NCBI RefSeq assembly: GCF_030272615.1
Contig: NC_081408.1
Coordinates: 609,558,173 to 609,622,172 of the forward strand
DNA: 64,000 nucleotides
Source of the DNA: Cryptomeria japonica
Taxonomy: Eukaryota; Streptophyta; Pinopsida; Cupressales; Cupressaceae
Direction of reading: 5' to 3'
Notes under the pieces: generated by a model
The model's input: only the letters and a program-made list of their open reading frames with translations
Told to the model about the DNA's origin: nothing
Database searches by the model: none
Translations under genes and position numbers: made by a program
Shown: positions 1-9,054 of the stretch, one piece after another
How positions within the stretch are numbered: the stretch's first letter is position 1
Layout: each line of letters opens with the position of its first letter

Positions 1-621
1 GAAACCGTCCATTAGTGAGAGCATTGCATGGCCTGCTGTGAGATCTACAATGCTTTCGATACTGGGCAGAGGAAAGTCATCTTTTGGACAAGCTTTGTTG
101 ACGTCTCTGAAGTCAGTGCATATTCTGATACTACCATCTGGTTTTGATACTGGAACGATGTTGGAAATCCATTCTGCATAGTCAATGGGTCGGATGAATC
201 CAACATCTAATAGTTTCTTTAGTTCAGTTTTGACCATGAGTGCCACCTGTGGATTCATCTTTCGTAGCTTTTGCTTTACTAGTTTAACTCCTGTAGAAAT
301 GGACAGATGATGCATGATTAAGTGTGGATCCACTCCAGGCATATCCGCATAGGACCAAGCAAAGTTAATTTGCTGTTCTTTAAAGAAAATGGTGAATGCT
401 GATCTTTCTGCCTCTGTAAGAGATTCTGCAAGGTGTAGGTTCTTAACTGCTTCTGTGGTGCCAATGTTGATTGATTGAGTGGTCTCAATCAATATGGGTG
501 ATCGTTCATGAAAGTGCTCAAGAAGAGTGTCAAGTCTCCCATCGTTAGGTGCCTTAAAAAGGTTTTCACCCTTAGATGCGTCCTTTATTTTTACTTTTTT
601 GTGATCTAGAGCTACCATTGA
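1..621 (-). pseudogene. Reverse transcriptase N-terminal part of element A (cut by window edge)
   Basis: The minus-strand frame is open from the TAG at 622-624 to the left edge, 207 codons. It aligns closely with the start of the B pol protein: the segment FAWSYADMPG, then KQKLRKM, then FIRPIDYAEWISNIVPV, then the first RT palm motif around CTDFRD.NKACPKDDFPLP, ending in LSLMDGF. The RT catalytic YVDD would lie beyond the edge. It was probably translated as part of one gag-pol polyprotein, because the same frame continues upstream through the G-patch linker with only a single stop between them. Frame and homology are clear; whether any intact product existed in this copy is doubtful given the upstream damage. 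Confidence 0.85.
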
Positions 622-1686
622 CTAGTTTTCAGTAGTAGATCCTTTATTTGGTTCATTTTTGCGACTGAGAGACTTGGCACTCCCTGGTTTGTAGACATCG
701 TTATTGTGTTCACTGGTAGAGCCTGTTTCCGGATTTACGGTACATAGGTAATGGATAATAGATTCGTCATTTGGGAAAATTGGTATATCATGGATTTCAG
801 GTTCATCCCAGTCGATGAGGTTAGGAAAGACAAGTGGTAAGGAATCATTAGGTGGATCAAGTTCGGCTACTGTGAGTGTTAGGACGGAGTTTTCATCGTG
901 ATGGTTCTTGTTTTTAAAGAAGTTTCGGATTTCATCAAGGTCTCCGATGGTATTATCTTCGACATATACTTGCTCATAATGTTCTTGTTCACTTTTCTCG
1001 GCGTCATAGATATTCTGCGGTCCAAATTCAAGAGGTCTATCTTCTGCGTTATGTTCTTCTTGGGAGAGAGATATAGAATCAGTATCACTAGGGATATCTG
1101 TAGTAGCATTGGAGCAGGTACCCCATTCATATTCATTGGAATCAGTCTCATAGGCATCATCCCAAATTCTATCTGTGCTGTAAACTGGTATGTTGTATGG
1201 TGAAAACAAATCTTTGATGATGGATACCATTTTGATGGTTTTTGTTGATTCTGTGTCAGATCCGTCTTCTAGTTTCTGAATTTGTTCATAGACTGTGCTT
1301 CCTCGAGGAGGAATAACGGTATCTGGAGATGACATGATTTGTTCTTGAGATATTGGTGTTTGAATATGAGCTACTGCTGCAGATAGGGCCTTCTTATGAC
1401 TTAGAAGCTTTTCTTGATGCAACTTTTGATCTTGACGTTCCCGTGCCTTGCGGATTGTTTTTGCGGATTCAAAGAGTGCTTCTTGCCAGGATTCTTCTTT
1501 GTACTTTGTCTTTACCTTCCATTGAGGTTTGATAGTTAGGTGTGGCGGCCATTTTAATAGGAACGTGAGTTTAGAACCCAATCCTGCTTTGTTTCTACTA
1601 GGTTGTGAAGGAAGATCTATAGGTTCAGTGACTCCTTCTTTGTGTTTCCCAATAGGTCCTTTACCACCATATCCCATTTGCTTCAT
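622..1686 (-). CDS. Element A linker protein with G-patch-like start, between protease and RT
   Basis: 354 codons. The first 45 residues have glycine spacing like a G-patch: MGYGGKGPIGKHKEGVTEPI followed by a late GLG. G-patch domains bind nucleic acid or helicases and are known after the protease in some retroviruses and in plant Tat-type polyproteins. The rest is hydrophilic, rich in acidic residues, Ser and Thr, with clusters such as DSNEYEWG, and ends just before the RT frame. Element B has a counterpart at the same place (45731-46930) with the same start (MGYDG..ALGYCKQG) and the conserved stretch P.LI(D/E)W(D/N)(E/Q)P. The segment is in frame with both neighbours, so the listed start is probably an internal Met of the polyprotein. 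The function of the acidic part is unknown. Confidence 0.65.
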   Translation of the reverse strand: MKQMGYGGKGPIGKHKEGVTEPIDLPSQPSRNKAGLGSKLTFLLKWPPHLTIKPQWKVKTKYKEESWQEALFESAKTIRKARERQDQKLHQEKLLSHKKALSAAVAHIQTPISQEQIMSSPDTVIPPRGSTVYEQIQKLEDGSDTESTKTIKMVSIIKDLFSPYNIPVYSTDRIWDDAYETDSNEYEWGTCSNATTDIPSDTDSISLSQEEHNAEDRPLEFGPQNIYDAEKSEQEHYEQVYVEDNTIGDLDEIRNFFKNKNHHDENSVLTLTVAELDPPNDSLPLVFPNLIDWDEPEIHDIPIFPNDESIIHYLCTVNPETGSTSEHNNDVYKPGSAKSLSRKNEPNKGSTTEN

Positions 1687-3147
1687 GATTAAGTAGCCTT
1701 TTCCATATAGGTGTGTTGGTAGAACAATGTCCAGAGCGGCTGCTCTATGATCTTCTTCCTCATCTTTGTATAACTAGCTAAGAATATCCTTATCTTCTGA
1801 TTCATGTGCCAGAGTGCCCAGTTGGATGAAAGTACCATCAAATTTGGTGATGGGCTGAGTAACCAGATGTGTTGATGTAGTAGGCAATCCATGAGATCTA
1901 GGTGATGTTGGCAATTTAGCCAAACATAAAGGCTCCAAAGATTATTCTCCCATACCTTGGTCTTTAATTTGCATTTGTTGTTTGAAGTCTCCCCATAAGG
2001 AGTTGGATTTTTCTATGTGTGGATCTGATGTTGAAGATCGCTGCTTTTCTCTATTATGAGGAACCAAACTATCCTGGGCTACCCCCATTGCGTTGAAATG
2101 TTGAAATGGATTGTGATCAGCAGATATGGATATTTCTTGTCCATCATAAGGAAATTTGACACACTGGTGATATGTAGAAGGTACTGCTTGCATTTCATGT
2201 ATCAAGGGTCATCCTAACAAAATATTGTAGGTAAGGTCTATGTCCAAGACCTAACATATAGTATCCTTTTGTATTGGTCCCACCTGAATAGGTAATATCA
2301 CAGTTCCTTTAGAGGACCTTTCCTCATCATCATATGCTTTTATGGTAATCTTCTTGCAAGGATCAATAGATTCTTCTGAGAAGCCTAATGCATGGATAAG
2401 CTTTAAAGTACATATATTAAGTCCGGCTCCTCCATCTATTAAGACTCTTTTTACATGGTGTTTGCAAACAATGACTTCGATATGGAGAGGAGTATTATGC
2501 AGATGGATTAAGGAAACATCGTCATGTTCAGAAAAGGTGAGGTTATGAGGTCCAGTCATATGGGCGACCATGGCTTGAAATCTGTCCGTATCCAAATTTT
2601 GAGGTACATTGGTTTCCAATAGTGCTTGCTCTAATATGTTTTTGTGCAGTGGGGATAGTTTCAGCAATTCTAGTATAGATATGTGCGTTGGAGTTTTACG
2701 TAGTTGGCTAACCAAGTCATATTGGATTTTTGGTGTGGTAGTTGTAGGTGTAGTATGTCCTTTCAAGACAGATTTCTGAGTTTGGGTGGTGACATTAACA
2801 GATTCATGATCATGCCGATCTCGAATGGTGATGACATTTACTTGATGATCTTCAGTTGATATGTGGTTGATGGTGTTGTTGTAGATGTGATTAATACGAG
2901 CTCCGCGTGTATCATCTGAAGTTGATGCTCCATCTTTGTTGTAATTAGGGAGAGGATTTTTAAAGGCTCCATGATCACCATTTGTTTTGAGACCATCGAC
3001 CGTTAAGTCACCTCGATCAATCATGTCCTGTACTATGTGTTTCAATCTCATGCACTCGTTTATTCTATGATTGCGATGGAAATCACAATAGTGTGAATCA
3101 TTCCACCAAGGTGGTTTGATTGGAGGTTCATAGTTGCTGATTGGAGG
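1687..3147 (-). pseudogene. Zinc-knuckle and aspartic protease region of element A, broken by stops
   Basis: Sense order: a CCHC-like knuckle (CDFHRNHRINEC) followed by MRLKHIVQDMIDRG; a variable segment; the protease active site VLIDGGAGLN (Asp-Gly-Gly-Ala in place of Asp-Ser/Thr-Gly); KKITIKAYDDEERSSKG; then YNILLG and the C-terminal MQAVPSTYHQC.KFP. Element B matches at 46952-48445. In-frame stops interrupt it: TAG near 2251 where B has CAG (Gln), TGA near 2212 where B has Arg, TAA at 1942, and TAG near 1776 where B has TGG (Trp). The frame is otherwise kept, so the decay is by substitution. Protease would process Gag-Pol; this copy cannot. Confidence 0.8.
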
Positions 3148-4663
3148 CTAAGAAAGAATTTTGTTTGCCAAAAGTTCTCTGAATGCTGATTCTAGTGATT
3201 GCCCCAGTGGTGTGAAGATACGCTTTTGGAAATTATTCGTGTTGCGTGAATTGTTGTTAGGTCCCGGATTCATGTTTTTGCTTTGAGTATCATTGGTGTT
3301 GTTTGTGTTGAGTTGTCCTTGATCAGTGTTTTGTGCATATGTGTTAGCACTGGGAGTAGCATTTTTAGGATTTTTTCGTATTTTGAGGATTTCCAGATAA
3401 TGCAAGTACTGGTTGTTTAGATTTTGGATCATGTGTTTCATTGTTGCCTTCGTTTTTGTTTCGGGTCCAAAATCGAGATTTGTCAAGGTTGGTGTTGTTC
3501 TGGTTATTGTAGTTTGATGAGTTTGTTCCTTCCGTGTAAAATTTGAGTGTTCCCTTTTTGACACAAGCTTCTTCCACTTGAATGTCATTTTCAATCAATT
3601 TAGCGAAAGATGGTATGCATTGAAGTTTTAGTCTATAACTCATTTCACTATTTAAGTTATCGATGAAGATTTCCATTTTCTCCTTTTCGGGAATATCTCG
3701 AGGATATTGGGAGACCATGCGTCGCCAGCATTGAAGGAATACCATGAATGTTTTGTTGTTTTTTTGTTTGGTATTGCAAACATCTAGCATGGTTATGGCA
3801 TGTTGGATGTTATAGGAATAGTGGGTTATAAATTTGTTAACCAACTCATCAAATGATCTCACGGGTGGCGTAATTTTGGATAACCATTCCATGGTTTGCC
3901 CTCCCAAGCTTCTGGGGAATAACCTCATCAAATAGGTGTCATCATGAGCAAATTCAAGGCTCAGTGTGCAAAATTCCCGAACATGATCTCGGGGATCACT
4001 TTTCCCATCATATTTATCAAATTTGGGAACGTTTGAGTTTGGAGGAAAAGGCACCATGTTCAATCTTCTGTCAAATGGATAAGGACAGATTTCGTTTAAA
4101 GAGTACCACACTGTTGTCCCTTGTTGCATATCCTATATTTGCCTTTGCAACATTTGCATTTGTTGAGTAAGGGCAGCTAAAGGTATACTTTCTTGGCGAG
4201 GGAACATTTCGTCCCTTGTATTTGTTCTCAGTTGAAAAGGTGTGGTAAATGGTATATGTTGTTCTGGTGTTTCTAGTTCGGGTATACGCATTTTTGGTAT
4301 GCGTTGTTCTGGAATGCGTTGCTCAGGTATGTGTTGTTCAAAGTTATGGGTTTCTTCTTCTCTTTGTTGTTCTTGATATGCATATTGTTGAGATCCCATT
4401 TTAAAGATGTTTGAGTCTAAATCTTTGGGAAGTTTAACGCCTTTACTTGTAAGCATGAGAAGATATTTTTCCTTGTCATTTTCCATGAGCCTTTCTACAA
4501 GCTTTTGGAATGAAGGGTTTTTCTGACATTCTTGAAGAAGTGCTTTAGTAATTTTAGGCTCTTCTGAGTGTGGAACTTCAAAAGGATTTGACAGTCTGCG
4601 ATTCATACTTGATTCTGCGTGTGTCTCGCTTTGTTTGTTGCTTTGAGAGCGAGTAACAGACAT
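3148..4663 (-). pseudogene. Gag of element A, with stop and frameshift
   Basis: The start ATG (4663-4661) follows the ORF1 stop after one base (TAAAATG). The N-terminal region carries short tandem peptides built on EQRIP/EQHIP (around 4270-4345). A TAG at 4133 interrupts it. The retrotransposon Gag capsid-like domain follows: ICPYPFDRRLN, DHVREF, YLMRLFPRSLGG, ITHYSYNIQHAITM, then CNTKQKNNKTFMVFLQCWRRM. A shift near 3370-3590 moves the last part into another frame, ending in FTPLGQSLESAFRELLANK and a TAG at 3148. Element B Gag (48485-49732) is the intact comparison. Gag forms the virus-like particle; here it is certainly non-functional. Confidence 0.85.
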
Positions 4664-4664
4664 T

Positions 4665-5048
4665 TTAGTAGAAACTTTCGGTGACAAAGGGGACAAAATC
4701 CTCTTCGATGCGTTGATCGGGGGTAGGTGGTTCTGGTCGAGATGTGTTATACGTGATGCACTCGTCGGGAAAGAATGCTGGATTGATCTTTCCGCTGCGG
4801 TTTATGGTTTGATTAAAAGCAGACTTTTGACAGTATGCTCTTGTTTTCAAGGGTTCCTTATCAAATTCGCTAGATTTGTTTTGAATATAACGTTTGACAT
4901 GATGAAGGAACACCCGATGAGATTTGAATAGTTGACGATTGATGTATAAGAACTTGTTTCTCTTGAGGAATTTGGCAAAACTAGGTTGTTTCTTCAACAT
5001 GATGTTGTGATAAAGGTTCTTTCTTCTCAGAATATGAGGATTAATCAT
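4665..5048 (-). CDS. ORF1 of element A, 127-aa protein of unknown function upstream of gag
   Basis: Intact 127-codon ORF between leader and gag. It is basic at the N-terminus (HILRRKN.., KKQPSFAKFLKRN) and acidic near the end. Conserved blocks shared with B ORF1 are YINRQ.F.SHRVFLH, EFD.E.L..RA, GKINP.FFP..CITYNT.R, PPT and the C-terminus FVPFVT.SFY. The B protein, started at the aligned Met, is also exactly 127 residues, and roughly half the positions agree by eye. No catalytic motif, signal peptide or membrane segment is visible. Ogre-type Tat elements are known to have an extra ORF before gag, so this is probably that class; I do not recognise a function. It is notable that it stays open while gag and protease beside it are broken. 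Confidence 0.75.
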   Translation of the reverse strand: MINPHILRRKNLYHNIMLKKQPSFAKFLKRNKFLYINRQLFKSHRVFLHHVKRYIQNKSSEFDKEPLKTRAYCQKSAFNQTINRSGKINPAFFPDECITYNTSRPEPPTPDQRIEEDFVPFVTESFY

Positions 5049-5519
5049 GCATGAGTAATCAATGGTTTCCTTTGATTGGTTTTGGATTCAGTGGATTCTT
5101 GTTTTTGAAAATTTCAAATCTTGCTCTATCAAAGTGAAGGTTTAGATGCCCCTTCACGACAAAGCGTGTCAAATGATATGGATTAAAAGCCTCCCGATCT
5201 AGAAACTTGATTTGACAATTTGAGATTTTTAAACAAGTGTTTTGAGATAAAAATCCGTAAGATGGTAAAGGATTCTGTTGATACTGATGATGAAATTTCC
5301 AGTTTATGATAGGAGAGACATCCTTTATGGCTCAATTCGTTTTGGATTCTGACAACATTTGTTTTGACACAAATTTAGCTTGAGAAATAGTTTTAATGAT
5401 TTATTTGTCACTCTATTTTGGTGAAAGATGATGTGGATGGAAAAAGGCTTTAAAAAAACGTTTTTGAAAATTTCAATTTTTTTTTTTGTTTTGCTCGCTG
5501 TTTTTCTATGTTGGATCAC

Positions 5520-5891
5520 GCGCTAGAACAGAGTCTATATGTGCTAATTAAATTCTTCAATGCGCTAAAATAATCACCACACACGCTAGGCTGCCCCTAG
5601 ACACGCGCTAAAGTTTTTGGACTGTTAAAATTGTTTTTCTAGCTGTTGAAAAAACTATGCGCTATTCTGGGTCTGTGACGTGCTAACTGTTGGACTTTAT
5701 GCGCTAATGTTTTGATTCCACATGCTAAGCTGTTGCTTCCACGTGCTAGATTGTTTTTCTGATGCGCTAAAGGGTTTTACACTGTTTTGCCTTAAGATGA
5801 AATGCTACTGTTTTGAACCAACGCGCTAACTAGTGGTTTGGATGCGCTAACAGAATTACCCCATGCGCTAAGAAGTTGCTCTTATGCGCTA
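5520..5891. repeat. 21-bp phased GCGCTA array, cluster 1
   Basis: Cores start at 5520, 5541, 5562, 5583, 5605; then 5659, 5680, 5701, 5722, 5743, 5764; then 5802, 5823, 5844, 5865, 5886. Within blocks every step is 21 bp except one of 22. Ten of the 16 cores are exact GCGCTA; the others are gtgcta, atgcta or acgcta. The bases between cores are not conserved apart from a weak preference for AT just before the core. Blocks are separated by 54 and 38 bp. On the element's sense strand one frame reads leu-ala-his every seven codons over part of the array. Confidence 0.9.
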
Positions 5892-7090
5892 AACCGCCCT
5901 GATCTTTCTTTGGTTTGGTTTTTGTGAATTTTTGGATTTTTGTTGCAAATTTTTCAAGTTTTATGGATGATTTTCTAAAGTAATAAATGTAAACACGACA
6001 CAAAAAGTACAACCATTTTGCCTAATCTAACAAAAAGTGTATGTTCTGCAAGGATGTGTTCAAATCTCCAATGTTTTAATGGGTTTGATACAAATAATAC
6101 ACTTTAGATAGACTCTTTAGTCAAGGGTCATAAATAACATCATAGCCCACTAGTCTCGATACTCCGTCAACTCAAACAGCCGTGTCACCCCTTAGAGGGT
6201 GCCCATTTTTTTGCCTTTTGCCAGAAATTAACTCAAAGTGAATCGCTTCACAGTTGAGTAGTTATCTTGGGAGATATATGGTGAGTAATCTTGGGGGCGG
6301 ATTCTTCCCCACCCTTGCACTATGATGTTATAAATGTCTGGTTACTGACTCGGTTCAAAGTTTCTATTTCTATGGTTCGTAATCAGGCTTCCCGTTCGAT
6401 CGTCAGTGATAAACTCCCTCAGGAGGCTTCCCAACCTTTAGAACAAAGGCTTTACATATCTCAAGGATACTGGGGGAAGGCTAATCACTGCGCGCAACCG
6501 TTGAAAAGGACTTTCGTCACTTTCCATATTTGATTATAGTGGGTTGGAATTCTTGGCGTCAAAGCCGTTCCCTACTTAGGTCGTTCCCTTCACACCGGCC
6601 ATAAACGACTTTAAGAGTTGATTGCAACTCCTCGGGAAGGCAGACCTGCTAAAGGTTTTATTGCTTGAAGTAAAGAAAGCGGTAAGAGTGGTCTGGATTT
6701 TTGATCACTCAGTTAAGGGGAGAGCATATTCATTCCACTTTCGAGACAAAGCAATCAAGTCGATTTATTTTATCCTTTCAATTCAGTGATTTGCTAAAAT
6801 CTATGTGGAGATGTTGCTCCACAAAAACATGGTGTTTATTTTATCCTTTCAAAGCAATGATTTTTTGATCTATGAAAAGGAATTTTGGTTAACAAAGTAA
6901 ATTCGATGTTTTGGTGGTCAACAAAAGAAATCATTTAAAGAAAATTTCCCGTTCCACCTGTAAGAAACCGTCAGAATCCTACAAAATTGCAATCCATGAG
7001 TTAGAAAATCTGGATTTCGGTGGACTTCTACAAGTCTAAATTCTATTGCTGTTACAATTTTAAATTTTTATTTTTATTTTTGTCTGTGAT

Positions 7091-7504
7091 GCGCTACAGA
7101 ATAGACTGTACGCGCTACAATATATTTTTGATGCGCTAAAACAATATCTTTATGCGCTGTACTGTGTTCCGGATGCGCTACTATGTTTTCCTCCCGCGTT
7201 GAGACCTGGAGGAAAATTACTGATTTGATGTGCTAAAATATAGCTTTTATGCGCTGGCTGATGAACTTAATGCGCTATATGGTAAACAGGATGCGTTGTC
7301 TGACAGACCTAAAGCGCTAATAGATTTGGTAGATGCACTACTCTATTTTTCTTCCGTGTTGAGACCTACAGGAAAAGTTTTAGTGGGGGTCATGCACTAA
7401 ATAAAGGACTTTACGGGCTATAGTAGAGACTCCACGCGCTGAACAGTGGGCTAGATGCGCTATGCTGTTTACTGGATGCGTTAAACAGTCATTTGAACGC
7501 GCTA
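7091..7504. repeat. 21-bp phased GCGCTA array, cluster 2
   Basis: Cores start at 7091, 7112, 7133, 7154, 7175, 7196; then 7230, 7251, 7272, 7293, 7314, 7335, 7356; then 7394, 7415, 7436, 7457, 7478, 7499. All within-block steps are exactly 21 bp; the block gaps are 34 and 38 bp. Blocks 1 and 2 both end in a similar spacer (gttgagacct followed by aggaaaa), so there is a higher-order repeat of 6-7 units plus spacer. Core variants are gcgctg, gcgttg, gcgtta, gcacta, gtgcta, gggcta and gtgttg. The array ends about 65 bp from the PBS. Confidence 0.92.
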
Positions 7505-7570
7505 ATTCATTTTTCCTGCGTGCCTGCAAAAAAGGTTAGTTTCAAAAATCGATATGATATTTGGGGTCGG

Positions 7571-7588
7571 GCCCCACGGTGGGCGCCA
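7571..7588 (-). promoter_or_regulatory. Primer-binding site of element A (tRNA-Lys)
   Basis: The plus strand reads gccccacggtgggcgcca, which equals the 3' end of plant tRNA-Lys(CUU) including CCA, from my memory of that tRNA. A 4-bp spacer (7589-7592) separates it from the LTR. Minus-strand DNA synthesis of A would start here. B and D use a different tRNA. Confidence 0.85.
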
Positions 7589-7592
7589 GAAA

Positions 7593-9054
7593 TGTATGTG
7601 GGAAAAGTGGGCTGATAGAACTCAATATGTGAAAATATGGTTAAAAACTTGTCCCCACACACACACAAGACTTCTTGATGTAAGCTATGGAGTAATAACG
7701 TATTACTCAACTTCCCAAGGTGGGTCCCATGGTTCTCTATCTCACAATGTCCCTCAAACCAATGTTTTTGCTCTCAGATCACTGAGCAAAATGGTTTAGG
7801 GATGGCAAATGCAAGAACGAGGGATGCTTTGATAGTTTTTAGAATGAAAGGTATGCTAAGCTATGCATGATCTTGAAATGCAATAAACTAAATGATAAGA
7901 TGACAAGATTAGTATGAATATTATCCTAACATGATATATTAGTCTATAATTGAGCTAAATGATAAAGAAATTATTCTAAACATGCATATTTAGACTAGTT
8001 CCTGATTTAAAGAGGCTAAAATGATGAGCATAAAAATGATATGAAAGCTTGAATGTATTTGAGCATAAGTGTGATACTACAAATTTGGATGATGATTTTA
8101 AAATGGAGGAATGAGAGCTCTATTTATAGCAAAAACATGGCAATGGATGGTTAGGATTGAAAGGTTTAATCAAGGGCCAAGCTTGAAAGTTGGGGATCCA
8201 TGTGCACAATTTGCACCAATGAAATGGTGACAAGTGTCAACATAGGGTTGGGTTGAGAGAAGGGGTTGGAGGCATTAAAGGCCTAAGAAGACCTCATGGT
8301 TATCTAGAGGGTAAGGGTCAAGCTTAAGTTAGGATTACCCACTGGATTAAGATTTAATCCAAGGATAAACCTTTGTGCAAATGATTAAGAGATAATCATG
8401 GTCAAAGCATTAAAGGCCTGATGAGACCCTTGGGTTGGGTCAAGGTTGAGTTAAAACAAATGTTTTAACCATGTAAGAGGGTTTGAGTTAACCATTAATG
8501 GTTATTGGAGACTTTGGGGGATTAAGTGGTTGAAAGTTGGAAGCCTTTAATGGCTATCAAAGACTTTGAGGAATTAAGTGGTTGAAGGTTGAAAACCTTT
8601 AATGGTTATCAAAGACTTTGAGGTTTGAGAAGTGACTTCCCTTTGTTTAGGGATGTGACAAAGTTTAGAGGAGGGGTTAGGCTAATTAGAAGCAATTAGA
8701 AGATTCTAGAAGGGATTAGAAAGGGGTTTAGGATTTTGCAAGTGGATGGAGGGATAATAGGATTTAATTGAAATAATTTAATTCAATTTGGTTGCCATTT
8801 GGAGAAATTAAATAAATTAGATTTATTCAATTTAGGATAACTATTTAATTAAATTTGAATTTAATTAAAAGTGGATAGGGGGGATTTAATTGGATAAAAT
8901 GATTTATTCATTAAATGGGTATAGTGAATTTAATCAAGTAATTTACTTAATTAAATAGAGGAATGCGGGTAATTTAATTAAATTGGATTTAATCAAATAG
9001 AGAAATGAACATAAAATATTCATTTAGGAATATGGTCATTTTTATACATCTACA
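7593..9054 (-). repeat. 5' LTR of element A (1462 bp)
   Basis: It starts TGTATGTGGG next to the PBS and ends CATCTACA at 9054, where E sequence begins. Much of it (about 8100-9040) is alignable to the LTRs of B and L: the TATA segment, then gattgaa.ggtttaatcaaggg, ccatgtgcacaatt, atggtgacaa.tgtcaacata, and the closing series of AT-rich palindromes. The palindromes lie in U3, upstream of the promoter. The 3' partner is outside the window. Confidence 0.88.
8120..8129 (-). promoter_or_regulatory. TATA box of the element A LTR
   Basis: Minus strand CTATAAATAG, at the same relative place as the TATA elements of L (29697-29706) and B (38484-38493 and 52830-52839). It lies downstream of the AT-rich U3 repeats in the sense direction. 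Plant Pol II TATA boxes have this form. Confidence 0.7.

Larger units (their letters stand above)
5049..7570 (-). other. Untranslated leader of element A
   Basis: About 2.5 kb between PBS and ORF1 without a credible gene. Two phased repeat clusters (5520-5891, 7091-7504) bracket a middle part (about 6100-6900) that resembles the leaders of B (51000-51660) and D (31500-31860). Shared features include a gggaaggcaga/ggcctgct-like block, a ctggattt(t/c)tgatcac block (A and D), and gagatgttgctcca followed by catggtgtt (A and B). Conserved leaders of this kind usually carry dimerisation, packaging or translation signals; which applies here is unknown. Confidence 0.7.
1..9054 (-). mobile_element. 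Element A: Ty3/gypsy Tat-type retrotransposon, 5' portion
   Basis: Reading right to left on the minus strand, the order is 5' LTR (9054-7593), tRNA-Lys PBS, a 2.5-kb leader with phased repeats, ORF1, Gag, zinc knuckle/protease, G-patch-like linker and the start of RT. The element then runs off the left edge. Gene order and protein similarity match element B throughout, although A has many stops and at least one frameshift. It is inserted in E, whose sequence resumes at 9055. The partner TSD and the 3' LTR are outside the window. Confidence 0.9.

Noticed and set aside
5520-7504. CRISPR-like array from the regularly spaced GCGCTA cores
   Set aside because: The repeat core is only 6-8 bp, spacers are about 13-15 bp, and the context is a plant retrotransposon leader. 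It is a phased motif array.
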